Positions 36,506 through 44,284 of a stretch of DNA of 64,000 bases are shown here, one piece after another; positions within the stretch are counted from its first letter, which is position 1, and every line of letters begins with the position of its first letter. Origin of the DNA: an uncultured Thiotrichales bacterium (GTDB taxonomy: Bacteria > Pseudomonadota > Gammaproteobacteria > Francisellales > CACEW01); the NCBI GenBank assembly GCA_903870015.1, contig CAIQBE010000048.1, forward strand, positions 1-64,000. The letters run 5' to 3'. The notes under the pieces are model-generated. The model saw nothing but the letters and a program-made list of their open reading frames with translations, was not told the origin of the DNA and ran no database searches. A program made the position numbers and the translations under genes.

Positions 36506-36530
36506 CCGTCCCCAAAAAAAATTATGGTGT

Positions 36531-36562
36531 CAAGTCCTGCTGGCTTTACCAGCAGAGGCTTG
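36531..36562 (+). other. hairpin between ftsZ and lpxC
   Basis: CTGCTGG at 36537-36543 pairs with CCAGCAG at 36549-36555, and CAAG (36531-36534) can pair with CTTG (36559-36562). No T-run follows, so it is not a simple terminator. It may be an RNA element between ftsZ and lpxC. Confidence 0.4.
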
Positions 36563-36600
36563 GCGTAAATATTAACAGGTATTATCTGTGAGGTATTATC

Positions 36601-37467
36601 TTGAGCCAATCATTAAAGCAGCATACAATTAAACACGCTATTAGTATTAAAGGCGTTGGCCTACATTCTGGTAAGCCTGTCACTTTAACCCTTTGCCCTG
36701 CGCCCATTAACACAGGTTTGGTCTTTAGGCGCACTGATCTAACGCCGGCAAAAGAAATTCCTTTAGCCTTGGGCAAGGTTGTGGAAACGCCCCTGTGTAC
36801 CAAGGTAATCGATGGTGATGTCACCATTCAAACTATCGAGCATTTATTGTCAGCACTTGCGGGCTGGGAAATTGATAACATTTATATTGATTTAACCAGT
36901 GACGAGCTACCGATTATGGATGGTAGCAGCGCGCCTTTTGTGTTTATGATCGAGGCCGCAGGTATTCATGAGCAAGAAGCGCCGCGTAAATTTATCAAAA
37001 TCACCCAGCCTATTCGGATTGAGGATGGCGATAAGTTCGTCGAATTTAAGCCCTGTGATTATTTTCAGGTGAATGTCAGTATTGATTTCGCGCACCCTGC
37101 GATTAAAAAGACCTGCCAAACCATGGCTTTTAAGTTTTCAAGTACCGCTTATGCCAATAATGTTGCCCGCGCTCGTACTTTTGGGGTTGCTTCGCAGTTA
37201 GAGGATTTGCATCAGCAAGGTTTGGCTTTGGGCGGCAGTCTCGACAATGCCATTGGCCTGTCCGATGATGGCATTTTAAATCCTGAGGGGTTGCGCGTAC
37301 GTGATGAATTTATCAAGCATAAGGTTTTGGATGTTATTGGGGATCTTTACACCTTTGGGCCGATTCAGGGCTGCTACGAAGGTCATAAACCCAGTCATGC
37401 ATTGAATCATCGCCTATTAAAAGCTTTAGAGCAAAACAAAGATGCGTGGACATGGGTGAATGGTTGA
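36601..37467 (+). CDS. lpxC: UDP-3-O-acyl-N-acetylglucosamine deacetylase LpxC
   Basis: LpxC performs the committed step of lipid A synthesis, a zinc-dependent deacetylation. The 288-residue protein begins at TTG and has the GVGLHSG motif near residue 17, TIEHLLSALAG with the first zinc His near 79, and FIKHKVLDVIGDL with the other His and Asp near 239. It is a little shorter than E. coli LpxC (305) at the C-terminus. The ftsA-ftsZ-lpxC order is the usual gammaproteobacterial one. Confidence 0.95.
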   Translation: MSQSLKQHTIKHAISIKGVGLHSGKPVTLTLCPAPINTGLVFRRTDLTPAKEIPLALGKVVETPLCTKVIDGDVTIQTIEHLLSALAGWEIDNIYIDLTSDELPIMDGSSAPFVFMIEAAGIHEQEAPRKFIKITQPIRIEDGDKFVEFKPCDYFQVNVSIDFAHPAIKKTCQTMAFKFSSTAYANNVARARTFGVASQLEDLHQQGLALGGSLDNAIGLSDDGILNPEGLRVRDEFIKHKVLDVIGDLYTFGPIQGCYEGHKPSHALNHRLLKALEQNKDAWTWVNG

Positions 37468-37498
37468 TTTTTTGACAGGCTATAAGTGGTTCAGGGTG

Positions 37499-37518
37499 AA
37501 ATTTGTCATGACAAATTT
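37499..37518. repeat. TTTGTCATGACAAA palindrome upstream of xylB
   Basis: A perfect 20-bp palindrome with the core TTTGTCATGACAAA at 37502-37515, 33 bp before the xylB start. The position would suit an operator. Confidence 0.8.
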
Positions 37519-37550
37519 TGTGATAATCCAGAAAACAAATAGGATTTATT

Positions 37551-39026
37551 ATGTTTTTAGGCATTGATTTAGGTACCTCTTCGATCAAAGTCGTATTGAT
37601 GAACGATAAAAAAGAAATAACCCATAAAAAAAGCGTAGCATTGTCACTTTCTAGATTGCATCCTTTATGGTCAGAGCAGGATCCTGAGGATTGGTGGTTG
37701 GCGTTTATCAAGGCCTGGACTTTGCTTAAAAAAGACATTGGTGATGATGCGCTAAATATTAAAGCGATTGGTTTATCCGGCCAGCAACATGGTGCGGTTT
37801 TGCTGGATAAAAATGGCAAAGTATTGCGCCCCGCTATTTTGTGGAATGACGGCAGAAGCTTTGCAGAATGCCAGTTGTTAGAGACTAAGGTTCCTGATTT
37901 TGAGCGTATTACCGGCAATAAAATTATGCCCGGCTTTACCGCGCCCAAGCTGCTATGGGTCTATCAAAATGAGCCCGAAATTTTTGCAAAAATACACAAA
38001 GTGCTCTTGCCCAAAGATTATTTACGGTATCGCTTATCGGGCGATTTTGCCAGCGATCTTTCCGATTCTGCCGGTACTTGTTGGTTGCATACAGGGCGTC
38101 GTCGATGGTCTGAGACGATGTTGAAAGCCACGCATTTAGATATTGATCATATGCCCAAGCTTTATGAAGGCACGGAGTATACTTCAGTGATTTCAGCGCA
38201 GATTGCCAAAACGTTGGGGTTGTCGATAAAAGTAAAAATCGCTGCCGGTGCGGGAGATAATGCCGCCTCAGCCGTGAGTATGTCAGTAATTAAATCAGGT
38301 TCGGCATTTTTATCTTTAGGTACTTCAGGTGTGTATTTTGTTTCTAGTGATAATTACCGTTTTAATGCCGAAGAAGGTGTGCATACCTTTTGTCATGCCG
38401 TGCCCGATCATTGGCATCATATGGCAGTGCATTTGAGTGCGGCGTCCTCTTTAGATTGGTGGGGTAGTGTCACTGAGACTAAAGTGAATGATTTGGTGAT
38501 GAAAGTCAGTCGTAAACGTCGCCATGATCCTGGTGTGTTTTTCTTACCCTATTTATCAGGCGAGCGAACGCCTCACAATGATCCACATGCGCGCGGGGTG
38601 TTCGCGGGGATGAGTCACGCAACGAGTGCCACTGACATGACACAGGCTGTTATGGAGGGTGTGGTATTTGCATTTATGAGTGGGCAGGCGGCAATGCAAG
38701 GTGCCGGAATTAAGATTAATGAGGTTTCAGTTGTGGGTGGCGGCGCGCGTTATCCTTATTGGGGTAAGTTATTATCGGCAGCGTTGCGCCGGCCCTTAAT
38801 TTATCGCAAAAATCGTGAGGTAGGAGGCGCTTACGGCGCTGCCCTGCTCGCATGGATCGCCGAGCACGGAGAGGCGGCTATAGCGCAAATAAACGAGCCT
38901 CCCGTTGATGTTATCGTGACGCCAGATCCGCGCCTAGAGGATTACTTCGCTTCGCGCTTTGTGATCTTTAATCAAATTTATCAGCAATTAAAACCAGTGT
39001 TTCCTTTGCTAACGCGTCAAGAGTAG
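37551..39026 (+). CDS. xylB: xylulokinase
   Basis: XylB phosphorylates D-xylulose to xylulose 5-phosphate. The 491-residue FGGY-family kinase has IDLGTSSIKVVL near residue 4, the substrate loop SGQQHGAVLLD near 76, AILWNDGRS near 98, and a GGGARYPYWGKLL segment near 389. The length matches E. coli XylB (484). Its stop is followed by a terminator built on the TTTGTCATGACAAA palindrome. xylA is 2 kb downstream and there is no xylR regulator in between. Confidence 0.95.
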   Translation: MFLGIDLGTSSIKVVLMNDKKEITHKKSVALSLSRLHPLWSEQDPEDWWLAFIKAWTLLKKDIGDDALNIKAIGLSGQQHGAVLLDKNGKVLRPAILWNDGRSFAECQLLETKVPDFERITGNKIMPGFTAPKLLWVYQNEPEIFAKIHKVLLPKDYLRYRLSGDFASDLSDSAGTCWLHTGRRRWSETMLKATHLDIDHMPKLYEGTEYTSVISAQIAKTLGLSIKVKIAAGAGDNAASAVSMSVIKSGSAFLSLGTSGVYFVSSDNYRFNAEEGVHTFCHAVPDHWHHMAVHLSAASSLDWWGSVTETKVNDLVMKVSRKRRHDPGVFFLPYLSGERTPHNDPHARGVFAGMSHATSATDMTQAVMEGVVFAFMSGQAAMQGAGIKINEVSVVGGGARYPYWGKLLSAALRRPLIYRKNREVGGAYGAALLAWIAEHGEAAIAQINEPPVDVIVTPDPRLEDYFASRFVIFNQIYQQLKPVFPLLTRQE

Positions 39027-39049
39027 CTGTAGAAACTTTTATTTAAACT

Positions 39050-39086
39050 AAAGCCAAAATTTGTCATGACAAATTTTGGCTTTTTT
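39050..39086 (+). terminator. xylB terminator built on the repeat palindrome
   Basis: A perfect 34-bp palindrome (39050-39083) with AAGCC arms outside the TTTGTCATGACAAA core, then a T-run. The stem is 17 bp with virtually no loop. Together these form a rho-independent terminator. Confidence 0.85.
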
Positions 39087-39116
39087 ATTTCTGAGTCATG
39101 GCTTTCATTACCAGGG

Positions 39117-39150
39117 TTCAAAAAAATTTGTCATGACAAATTTTTTTGAA
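39117..39150. repeat. extended TTTGTCATGACAAA palindrome
   Basis: A perfect 34-bp palindrome with the core at 39127-39140 and A/T arms ending TTC/GAA. It lies 34 bp after the xylB terminator. Confidence 0.85.
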
Positions 39151-39480
39151 AAATCTTGATATTATTAAGTTTGCTGCGATATTTACGAATGAATATCCTG
39201 TTTAATGCAGATATTGCATAAATATTTTACCAGCGTTGAGCAGTTTTAGGGGGTGGGTAGGTGTTTTCAGAATGTGGGTGGGTAAGTTTGAAAGAAGAGC
39301 GTGTTGTGCACGGAGAAACAGCTTTAAAATTAGGCGCGACAAAACCGCGGGTTTTTTTAAAGTTACGTGCTTTTTTAGCAAAACGGCGTTTTTTTCTTAT
39401 TGAGTGGGGCTAAAGTAAAAAAACATTTTTTAAGAATTGTTTCGATCGTGTAAATATTCCGTGGGTATTTTAATAGTGAT

Positions 39481-39567
39481 CGAGCAAGTTTATAGGTTTT
39501 CTGTAAGTGCGCGCTCAAGTTTTCAAATGCGTGTCATGATGGCTAAAAATTTTGTCATGACAATTTT
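39481..39567. repeat. composite repeat unit 1 (degenerate)
   Basis: A degenerate hairpin-block match (CGAGCAAGTTTATAG at 39481) is followed, with about 76 bp to its centre, by TTGTCATGACAA at 39552-39563. The second block is shortened. Confidence 0.5.
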
Positions 39568-39740
39568 TGAAAACCTTCGGATGGTTATTCGTGGATAAGG
39601 CACGTGTTGTGAAAGTATTTTTTTGCATTGGGTAAGTTGAGGAGTTTTGAGTGTAGTGTCGATCTCAGGCTAAAGTCAGTTCATTTAATTGTTAGATGAT
39701 TAATTGCTATTTTTGCTATGTGAGCGGAGTTGTGCAAATA

Positions 39741-39840
39741 GTTGCGGCCATTGAGCAATTTTAGATGTAAATATGCCAGTTATTTTTCACGGTTTTTCGG
39801 GGGGTAAGATTAGTAAAATTTGTCATGACAAATTTTTTGA
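39741..39840. repeat. composite repeat unit 2
   Basis: Block A starts TTGAGCAATTTTAGATG at 39751, preceded by GTTGC that can pair with GCAAT. A 22-bp palindrome (39815-39836) follows, its centre about 75 bp from the block start, followed by GAAAA. Confidence 0.75.
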
Positions 39841-40014
39841 AAATTCCTTAATATTAAAAGCCTTTGGCTGTGAAGAAGTTGGGTGCCGCCCCTCTGTTTT
39901 TGGGGTGGAGATGGGTGGTGTGCCAAGTGGGTGTTAGGCCTATGTCAAGGCCTGTGGTTATGGTCTCGTTTAAGGTTGATTTTAGCAATAATATTCAGTT
40001 TGGTGTTCGTGATA

Positions 40015-40112
40015 ATTGCTGCCGTTAAGCAGTTTTAGATGCAAATACGTAAGTTTTTTTTGAGGTTTTTTAGTAAAATTAACGCTATTTGCCATGGCAA
40101 AATTTTTGAAAA
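40015..40112. repeat. composite repeat unit 3, with compensated palindrome
   Basis: Block A (TTAAGCAGTTTTAGATG at 40025, preceded by ATTGCT) is followed by TTTGCCATGGCAAA at 40088-40101, about 70 bp to its centre. The core differs from TTTGTCATGACAAA by a T-to-C and a matching A-to-G change, so the palindrome is preserved. Confidence 0.75.
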
Positions 40113-40253
40113 ACTCGATACTAATGATCTCTTGTTTTTTTAATTGTCAGGGTTTTGGGTGCAAGAGAGGGGGGTAGATTACGTCCATCCGCATATCACT
40201 AACGGGTGGACGCAGCTGTCACTAGTAGTTAAGTTGTGACCGCATGACGGGGC

Positions 40254-40481
40254 CTATTGTGGTTTGGGACCGTTGTCAGGGTGATCCTCGTCCCGACCTA
40301 TGCCAGGATTATGCTGATCTAGACCATGATGATCCGGATCCTCAGAGTGCTCTTTCCAAAAGGCCCCTGGGGCTCCGTGGGGAGCATCGATCTTGTTTTG
40401 GGGGTTTCCCTCATGCGGTGTATCAGGGGGGGTTGGAGCTTCATGATCTAAAGTAGTAGTTGGATCTTGGTGGCTGTGCAT
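40254..40481 (-). CDS. small His/Asp/Pro-rich protein
   Basis: No family recognised. The 75-residue protein is strikingly rich in His (about 10), Asp and Pro with no cysteine and few hydrophobic residues, so it is probably unfolded and could bind metal ions. A good Shine-Dalgarno (AGGAG) sits 6 bases before the ATG, and a near-perfect promoter is upstream. An overlapping plus-strand ORF lacks such signals. It lies inside the xylB-xylA repeat array. Confidence 0.7.
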   Translation of the reverse strand: MHSHQDPTTTLDHEAPTPPDTPHEGNPQNKIDAPHGAPGAFWKEHSEDPDHHGLDQHNPGIGRDEDHPDNGPKPQ

Positions 40482-40517
40482 TTTGATCTCCTGTTCTTAT
40501 TTTTTTATCACAACTTG

Positions 40518-40546
40518 ACTATATCAGCATTAAGTATATTTGTCAA
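40518..40546 (-). promoter_or_regulatory. near-perfect sigma-70 promoter for the His-rich gene
   Basis: On the minus strand TTGACA (40541-40546) is followed after exactly 17 bp by TATAGT (40518-40523). A CTTGAC/GTCAAG inverted repeat overlaps the two hexamers and could be an operator. Confidence 0.75.
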
Positions 40547-40837
40547 GTTTTGTTCATATAATAATATTGTTCCGGGGTGTTTATTTTAGTAAAATCAAGA
40601 GTTTTTGTTATGAAAATATTTTAAAAAAACTTTGAGATAACAGGTGTTTTGGCACTAAAATAGGAGCTCCAGGCCTGTTTGGGTGGTTAATTGTGATGCG
40701 GTTGCTTTAAGAGTTTGGTGGTTTTTTCCTCGTCGGCAAAACGGAGGAACGTCATTGTTGTTTTTTAGCGCCTTGTTTGTGGGTGTGATGGATAATAGTG
40801 GATTTTTGCGGTAACTTCAATTTTAGGTCGTTAGTTA

Positions 40838-40935
40838 TTGCTGGTATTAAGCAATTTTAGATGCAAATATGCAGTGCCTGGAGCGCGATTTTTATGGCAA
40901 AATCAGTAAATTTTGTCATGACAAAATTTTGCAAA
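40838..40935. repeat. composite repeat unit 4
   Basis: Block A (TTAAGCAATTTTAGATG at 40847, with ATTGCT ahead of it able to pair with AGCAAT) is followed by the 22-bp palindrome at 40908-40929, about 72 bp to its centre. Confidence 0.75.
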
Positions 40936-41030
40936 AAATGCTGAGAAATGGTTATTAGGAATGGCGTTCCTTGTGTGCGGAATGGATCTTTTATATGATA
41001 AAAGACCCACTTTAGACAACAAGGACTTTT

Positions 41031-42344
41031 ATGACTTATTTTGCTAATGTACCCACTATCGAATACAAAGGTGCTAACAGTACCGATCCACTTTCTTATC
41101 GTTACTACAATCCAAAACAAAAAGTAATGGGTAAGACCATGGAAGAGCATTTACGCTTAGCCGTATGTTACTGGCATACTTTTTGCTGGGAGGGTAGTGA
41201 TATTTTTGGTGAGGCGACTTTTCCACGCGCGTGGAACCAAGATGCCGATCCGATTCAACGTGCAAAACATCGTGCGGATGCTGCCTTTGAGTTTATCAGT
41301 AAAATGAATCTTCCTTATTATGCGTTTCATGATGTCGATGTCGCGCCTCAAGGGAGTACTTTAAAAGAATCTAATAAGAATTTAAAAATCATAGCGGATT
41401 ATCTCGCTGGTAAAATGCAAGATACGCGCATTAAACTTTTGTGGGGCACGGCAAATTTGTTTTCACATCGCCGCTATATGGCGGGTGCTTCTACCAATAA
41501 TAATCCTGAGGTTTTTGCTTATGCTGCTGCCCAAGTAAAAGCAGCGCTTGATGTGACCCATGATTTGAATGGTGAGAATTATGTGTTCTGGGGTGGTCGT
41601 GAAGGTTATGACAGTTTGTTGAATACTGATCTAAAACAAGAGGCTGAGCAGTATGCGAAATTCTTAAGCTTGATCGTAGACTACAAGCACAAGATCGGCT
41701 TTAAAGGGACTTTTCTAATTGAGCCAAAGCCCTGTGAGCCAACTAAACATCAATATGATTATGATACCGCAACAGTATTAGCATTTTTACAAAAGTACGG
41801 ACTGGAAAAAGAGTTCCGCGTGAACATCGAGGCTAATCATGCAACTTTAGCAGGACATAGTTTTCCACACGAAGTTGCCTACGCTTGTGCCAATAATATG
41901 TTTGGTAGTATTGATGCTAATCAAGGTGATCCACAATTAGGCTGGGATACCGATCAGTTTCCCATGCATTTATCGGATTTGGTACAGGTGCTCTATGCGA
42001 TTGTCGCTCATGGCGGTTTTACGACTGGCGGCTTTAACTTTGATACCAAACTTCGGCGTCAAAGTACCGACTTAGAAGATATGTTTTATGGTACGATTTG
42101 TGGTGTCGATAATCTTGCGCGTGCACTTTTGATCGTTGATGGCATGATGACGCATGATGAGTTTAAAACCTTTAAACAGGCGCGTTACAGTAAATGGCAT
42201 GAAGGTTTGGGTCAGGATATCCTAAAAGGAAAAATGGATCTTGATGCACTATCGGCCTTAGCTTTGGATCAAAATCTAAATCCACAGCCAGTATCCGGTC
42301 ATCAGGAGTTGTTAGAAAGTAAACTGAACTATTTAATCAAATAG
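41031..42344 (+). CDS. xylA: xylose isomerase
   Basis: XylA converts D-xylose to D-xylulose, which XylB then phosphorylates. The 437-residue protein has the N-terminal PLSYRYYNP segment, the FHDVDVAPQG catalytic motif near residue 101, and the metal-binding KPCEPTKHQYDYD near 234. The later GSIDANQGDPQLGWDTDQFP motif (near 293) is also characteristic. Size equals E. coli XylA (440). AAGGA lies upstream of the ATG. No xylose transporter gene is in the window. Confidence 0.97.
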   Translation: MTYFANVPTIEYKGANSTDPLSYRYYNPKQKVMGKTMEEHLRLAVCYWHTFCWEGSDIFGEATFPRAWNQDADPIQRAKHRADAAFEFISKMNLPYYAFHDVDVAPQGSTLKESNKNLKIIADYLAGKMQDTRIKLLWGTANLFSHRRYMAGASTNNNPEVFAYAAAQVKAALDVTHDLNGENYVFWGGREGYDSLLNTDLKQEAEQYAKFLSLIVDYKHKIGFKGTFLIEPKPCEPTKHQYDYDTATVLAFLQKYGLEKEFRVNIEANHATLAGHSFPHEVAYACANNMFGSIDANQGDPQLGWDTDQFPMHLSDLVQVLYAIVAHGGFTTGGFNFDTKLRRQSTDLEDMFYGTICGVDNLARALLIVDGMMTHDEFKTFKQARYSKWHEGLGQDILKGKMDLDALSALALDQNLNPQPVSGHQELLESKLNYLIK

Positions 42345-42367
42345 ACGCCTTATAAAATAACAAAGCT

Positions 42368-42403
42368 AAGAGGAATTTGTCATGACAAATTCCTCTTTTT
42401 TTT
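42368..42403 (+). terminator. xylA terminator built on the repeat palindrome
   Basis: A perfect 30-bp palindrome (42368-42397) with AAGAGG arms around ATTTGTCATGACAAAT, followed by a T-run to 42403. It is the same design as the xylB terminator, with different arms. Confidence 0.9.
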
Positions 42404-42557
42404 ACCCAAATTTCTGTAGAAATAAACTAGCACGATCTAATAATGTATACAAAGCTGAATGCGTTTGAGCACTTTTGCAGGTCTTGTTGGTTGATTTGCA
42501 GGGTTTTTGCTTTTTTGTTATATTTGCGCTGGATTAATTAACTAGGGGTGGTTTTGT

Positions 42558-42773
42558 ATGAAGTGGTGTTGTTGTTTTAGGTTGGCAGGTGCAGTTGAAA
42601 AGCCGCTGCTTGAAAGTGAAAGAGATGCGCAGAAGAGGAAGGAGGCTCAGACTAAAGCTGGGCTGGCTGCCGCTATAAAAAATGGTCAAGAGAACTTGGA
42701 TAAAGTTACTGGGGTGAGGCCTTCAGCTCAAAAGCATGCTGCAGATGGTGGTTGGATTTCGTTTGGTTGGTAG
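42558..42773 (+). CDS. hypothetical small protein with N-terminal Cys cluster
   Basis: No family recognised. The 71-residue product starts MKWCCCF, then has a helical, Lys/Glu/Ala-rich body and ends GGWISFGW. A Trp-CCC motif also ends the tails of the 20308/21009 paralogues, but there it is C-terminal. AGGGG lies 12 bases before the ATG. There is no obvious signal peptide. The function is unknown. Confidence 0.55.
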   Translation: MKWCCCFRLAGAVEKPLLESERDAQKRKEAQTKAGLAAAIKNGQENLDKVTGVRPSAQKHAADGGWISFGW

Positions 42774-42900
42774 TGAGTTTGATAGTAAGATTTTATAATA
42801 AATATCAATAAAAAAATCAAAAGCGCTGAATATGCTTGCATTCCGCCAGGAAATTTGGTATAAATAGCGGCTCAGTTTTTAATGTTTAGAGGATAATGTC

Positions 42901-43137
42901 GTGTCAAGAGTATGTGAAGTCACCGGAAAGGGCCCTATTGTAGGTAATAAAGTATCTCATGCCAACAATAAAACCAAGCGTCGTTTTTTACCTAACTTGC
43001 ACGTGCATCGTTTTTGGGTGCCTGGCGAAAATCGTTATGTGAAGCTGCGTTTGTCCTCAAATGGTATGCGCACCATTGATAAGCGTGGCATCGAAGTGGT
43101 ATTAGCAGAGCTCAGAGCTCAAGGTCAAAAGGTTTAA
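42901..43137 (+). CDS. rpmB: 50S ribosomal protein L28
   Basis: L28 of the large ribosomal subunit. The 78-residue protein has the N-terminal [11 protein letters not shown] motif and the [10 protein letters not shown] and [14 protein letters not shown] stretches typical of the family. The start is GTG, and AGAGG lies upstream. It equals E. coli L28 in length (78). rpmG follows 10 bp later. Confidence 0.97.
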   Translation: MSRVCEVTGKGPIVGNKVSHANNKTKRRFLPNLHVHRFWVPGENRYVKLRLSSNGMRTIDKRGIEVVLAELRAQGQKV

Positions 43138-43147
43138 GGAATTTGTC

Positions 43148-43318
43148 ATGGCAAAGAAAGGTAAAGTTGAAAAAATTAAGTTAGAGTCCACCGCGGGTAC
43201 CGGACACTTCTACACAACTCAAAAAAATAAGCAAAATACGCCTGAAAAAATGGAAAGAAGTAAGTTCGATCCTGTTGTGCGTAAACATGTTAAGTATGTT
43301 GAAAAGAAAATAAAGTAA
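43148..43318 (+). CDS. rpmG: 50S ribosomal protein L33
   Basis: L33 of the large ribosomal subunit, 56 residues. The translation begins [19 protein letters not shown], then has [20 protein letters not shown] and ends [11 protein letters not shown]. There are no zinc-binding cysteines, so it is the Zn-independent form. The ATG lies in TTTGTCATGGCAAA, one mismatch from the local palindrome, probably by chance given the MAK start. It forms the common rpmB-rpmG operon. Confidence 0.95.
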   Translation: MAKKGKVEKIKLESTAGTGHFYTTQKNKQNTPEKMERSKFDPVVRKHVKYVEKKIK

Positions 43319-43352
43319 TTCTAGCTTCACGTATTTAAGCAAATTTATATCT

Positions 43353-43379
43353 AAAAAAGCCTCGTCAAGAGGCTTTTTT
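43353..43379 (+). terminator. rpmB-rpmG terminator
   Basis: GCCTC (43359-43363) pairs with GAGGC (43369-43373), flanked by A- and T-runs. It is a clear rho-independent terminator. Confidence 0.9.
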
Positions 43380-43432
43380 GTTTTAAGAGTGTTTCATGCT
43401 ATGATGACTCTACCTGACTTGTTAAGTCTTTT

Positions 43433-44161
43433 ATGACGCTCGAACAGTTCGAACAATCCCTGCAAGGGGCTGCCTCAATGATTCAAGTAGATAAGGCCCT
43501 GGAGGCTTATTTGAAAAGCAGGGGCTTTAGTGGTTATACCTTTAGTTACTACGGGCATATCGCCAGCAAAGAACATAAATTACGTCATGAAGTGTGTTCA
43601 GAGCGCCTGCGCGCTTGGCATGATTATTATTTTGAAGAGCGTTTTGATGTGGTGGATCAAACACAAAGTGAAGCGCTTAAGGCCATTCTTCCTTTGTATT
43701 GGGATACCAAGCAGCAATTAACCGATGCTAAAACCGATAAAGATCGAAAAATTCGCGAAGAAACACTGGCCTTAGGCATTACCTGTGGTCTATCTATTCC
43801 CATTCATGGCCCAGGGTCTGATTATGCAGAGCTAACCCTGCGGCAATTTCTAGATGAAAAGTGCTTAATATCATGGCAAAAACACAAGTACGATTGGCAG
43901 TTGGCCGCGCTATATTACTTCCATTATATGAAACGCTACCTGGTTGTCGATACTAACCTTAGTATTGAAGCTCATTTGACCGAGCGCGAACAGCAGTGTT
44001 TGAATTTACTTGTGGAAAAACACTCGGTGCTTGAAATTGCGCATAAATTGGATATCAAAGAGCGTACGGTAAATTTTCATATTCAAAATATTAATCATAA
44101 ATTAGGTGTGCGTAACAAATATCAAGCAATTGCTAAAGCCGAAAATTCCAATACGCCCTAA
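43433..44161 (+). CDS. LuxR-family regulator (solo)
   Basis: A 242-residue transcription factor with an N-terminal autoinducer-binding-like domain and a C-terminal LuxR HTH (LTEREQQCLNLL near residue 184 to LGVRNKYQAIAKA). In the sensor domain the invariant Trp and Tyr pattern is seen (WHDYYFEERFDVVD near residue 62) and the Asp is followed by Val rather than Pro, so ligand specificity may differ from acyl-homoserine lactones. No luxI is nearby. A lux-box-like palindrome sits between this gene and the GH5 gene. Confidence 0.85.
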   Translation: MTLEQFEQSLQGAASMIQVDKALEAYLKSRGFSGYTFSYYGHIASKEHKLRHEVCSERLRAWHDYYFEERFDVVDQTQSEALKAILPLYWDTKQQLTDAKTDKDRKIREETLALGITCGLSIPIHGPGSDYAELTLRQFLDEKCLISWQKHKYDWQLAALYYFHYMKRYLVVDTNLSIEAHLTEREQQCLNLLVEKHSVLEIAHKLDIKERTVNFHIQNINHKLGVRNKYQAIAKAENSNTP

Positions 44162-44201
44162 AATAAGACTATTTACCCCTTAAATGCATCGTAAAATAAA
44201 A

Positions 44202-44221
44202 AACTGTCATAAATGACAGTT
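44202..44221. promoter_or_regulatory. lux-box-like palindrome upstream of the GH5 gene
   Basis: AACTGTCATAAATGACAGTT is a perfect 20-bp inverted repeat with the CTG-N10-CAG pattern of lux boxes. It lies 64 bp before the GH5 ATG. A -10-like TATATT (44238-44243) follows 17 bp after its end, so it would cover the -35 position, as in LuxR-activated promoters. Confidence 0.5.
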
Positions 44222-44284
44222 GTGGGGTTCGCTCATGTATATTACACTGCACTGGTAAATTGTTATTAATTAAAGGGGATAGGT

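Larger units (their letters stand above)
39027..40253. other. gene-free stretch with composite repeats (first part of xylB-xylA gap)
   Basis: No convincing ORF. It holds the xylB terminator and several copies of the palindrome plus a hairpin block. The sequence is AT-rich with many T-runs and little similarity between copies outside these blocks. Confidence 0.7.
40482..41030. other. gene-free stretch upstream of xylA
   Basis: It holds the minus-strand promoter at 40518-40546, a degenerate repeat copy near 40587-40620 (AGTAAAATC followed by TTGTTATGAAAA), and unit 4. No ORF is convincing. Confidence 0.6.

Noticed and set aside
37499..37518. Palindrome as an FNR or LexA box
   Set aside because: The core GTCATGAC lacks the TTGAT-N4-ATCAA and CTGT-N8-ACAG patterns.
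40244..40456. Plus-strand ORF over the His-rich gene
   Set aside because: No promoter or ribosome site; the minus strand has both.
39100..40935. CRISPR-like array at the xyl locus
   Set aside because: The palindromes are unevenly spaced, vary in length, and have no unique spacers of constant size or cas genes.
43141..43154. Palindrome at the rpmG start
   Set aside because: TTTGTCATGGCAAA has one mismatch in the core, and MAK- starts commonly give ATGGCAAA, so chance is likely.
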